This document shows, piece after piece, positions 6,774-7,407 of a stretch of 7,407 nt of DNA (the stretch's first letter is position 1; each line of letters begins with the position of its first letter). Origin of the DNA: DATAXV01 sp036272915 (GTDB taxonomy: Bacteria > Chloroflexota > Dormibacteria > Dormibacterales > Dormibacteraceae). Under the pieces are notes generated by a model. It was not told where the DNA came from, searched no databases, and saw only the letters and a list, made by a program, of their open reading frames with translations. Position numbers and translations under genes: made by a program. The stretch is taken from the NCBI GenBank assembly GCA_036272915.1, contig DATAXV010000063.1, positions 1 to 7,407 of the forward strand. Reading direction: 5' to 3'.

Positions 6774-7407
6774 TCACATCCTGATCGCGTCGGGCGACCA
6801 GCTCTCCAGGCGCTCCTTGATCATGCTCAGGAAGCGGCCGACGGCCATGCCGTCGAGAATGCGGTGGTCGAACGAGAGGCACACGTTCATCATGTGCCGG
6901 ATCGCGATCCCGTCGCCGATCACCACCGGCCGGCGGACGATCGCCTCGGTGGTGAGGATCCCGGCCTGCCCCTGGTTGATGATCGGCGCGCTCGCCACCG
7001 AGCCGGTGACGCCGGTGTTGTTCAGGGTGAAGGTGCCGCCGCTGACGTCGTCGGGCACCAGGCGCCGGGAGCGGGACCGGGTGACCAGGTCGTCGATGCA
7101 CCTGGCCAGATCGACGAAGCCGAGCCGGTCGGCGCCGCGGATCACTGGCACCATCAGGCCGTCGGGGACGGACACGGCGATGCCGATGTTCCGCTCGCGC
7201 CGGACGAGGACGCCCTCGTCGGCCCATGTCGCGTTGAGGTACGGGTGCGCCTCCAGGGCGTCGCAGAGGACCTGGACGATGAAGGGGAGGTAGGTGAGGG
7301 GGGCGCCGTTCCGATCCCGGAACCCCTCCTTGTGCTGCTCCCGGTAGCGGACCAGCTCGGTGACGTCCACCTCCTGCATGGTCCAGGCGTGGGGGACGGT
7401 GGTGACG
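6774..7407 (-). CDS. Lipoyl-dependent 2-oxoacid dehydrogenase E2, catalytic domain (partial, 5' end outside window)
   Basis: The acyltransferase core of a dihydrolipoamide acyltransferase, which passes the acyl group from the lipoyl arm to CoA. The frame is open to the right edge, giving about 210 C-terminal residues; the N-terminal lipoyl and E1/E3-binding domains lie outside. The catalytic motif DHRILDG (His codon 6866-6864), GTFTLNNTG, RRPVVIGDG and the internal PHAWTMQEVDVT are seen. The ATG at 7379 is the Met of PHAWTM and so an internal residue, not the start. PHAWTM.EVDVT, with NNTG..GSV and IINQGQAGIL, resembles the branched-chain 2-oxoacid dehydrogenase E2 of Bacillus (BfmBB, from memory), so BCKDH is my preferred assignment over pyruvate or 2-oxoglutarate dehydrogenase, moderately held. 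Followed 4 nt later by lipA, which makes its cofactor. Confidence 0.95.
   Translation of the reverse strand, partial: VTTVPHAWTMQEVDVTELVRYREQHKEGFRDRNGAPLTYLPFIVQVLCDALEAHPYLNATWADEGVLVRRERNIGIAVSVPDGLMVPVIRGADRLGFVDLARCIDDLVTRSRSRRLVPDDVSGGTFTLNNTGVTGSVASAPIINQGQAGILTTEAIVRRPVVIGDGIAIRHMMNVCLSFDHRILDGMAVGRFLSMIKERLESWSPDAIRM

Overview
The window comes from a GC-rich bacterial chromosome; by eye about two thirds G+C, with strong G/C preference at third codon positions. It carries aerobic core metabolism: glyoxylate-cycle malate synthase, a 2-oxoacid dehydrogenase E2, and lipoate synthesis and attachment. GTG starts and very tight gene packing fit an actinobacterial or Chloroflexota-like lineage, but no phylogenetic marker here settles this.

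Layout. Positions 1-661 are poor in genes and lower in GC. They hold the last codons of an unidentified + strand gene (to 80), a stretch with no convincing gene, and a protein-like frame from 401 broken by an in-frame TAA, probably a decayed gene. A tRNA-Val (anticodon UAC, CCA encoded) lies on the - strand at 662-738. Malate synthase A (aceB) runs on the + strand at 898-2490 with a textbook Shine-Dalgarno. It converges on two small - strand genes (2506-2790 and 2892-3197) that encode related but unrecognised proteins. A clear rho-independent terminator (2815-2847, - strand) separates them.

From 7407 down to 3316 the - strand carries what looks like one operon, read right to left: the catalytic domain of a lipoyl-dependent acyltransferase E2 (5' end outside the window), lipA (lipoyl synthase), a PAS-GGDEF diguanylate cyclase, lipB (octanoyltransferase) and a DedA-family membrane protein. 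Successive genes are separated by exactly 4 nt, or overlap in a GTGA, so translational coupling is likely throughout.

How the genes fit together. LipB places octanoyl from acyl-ACP on lipoyl domains, LipA inserts the two sulfurs, and the E2 enzyme is the client whose swinging arm needs that cofactor. This part is a coherent lipoylation module. The surprise is the intact c-di-GMP synthase placed between lipA and lipB. It suggests, by inference only, that second-messenger synthesis is co-expressed with lipoylation and 2-oxoacid oxidation. The DedA protein at the operon end carries an unusual His/Pro-rich segment after a signal-like N-terminus.
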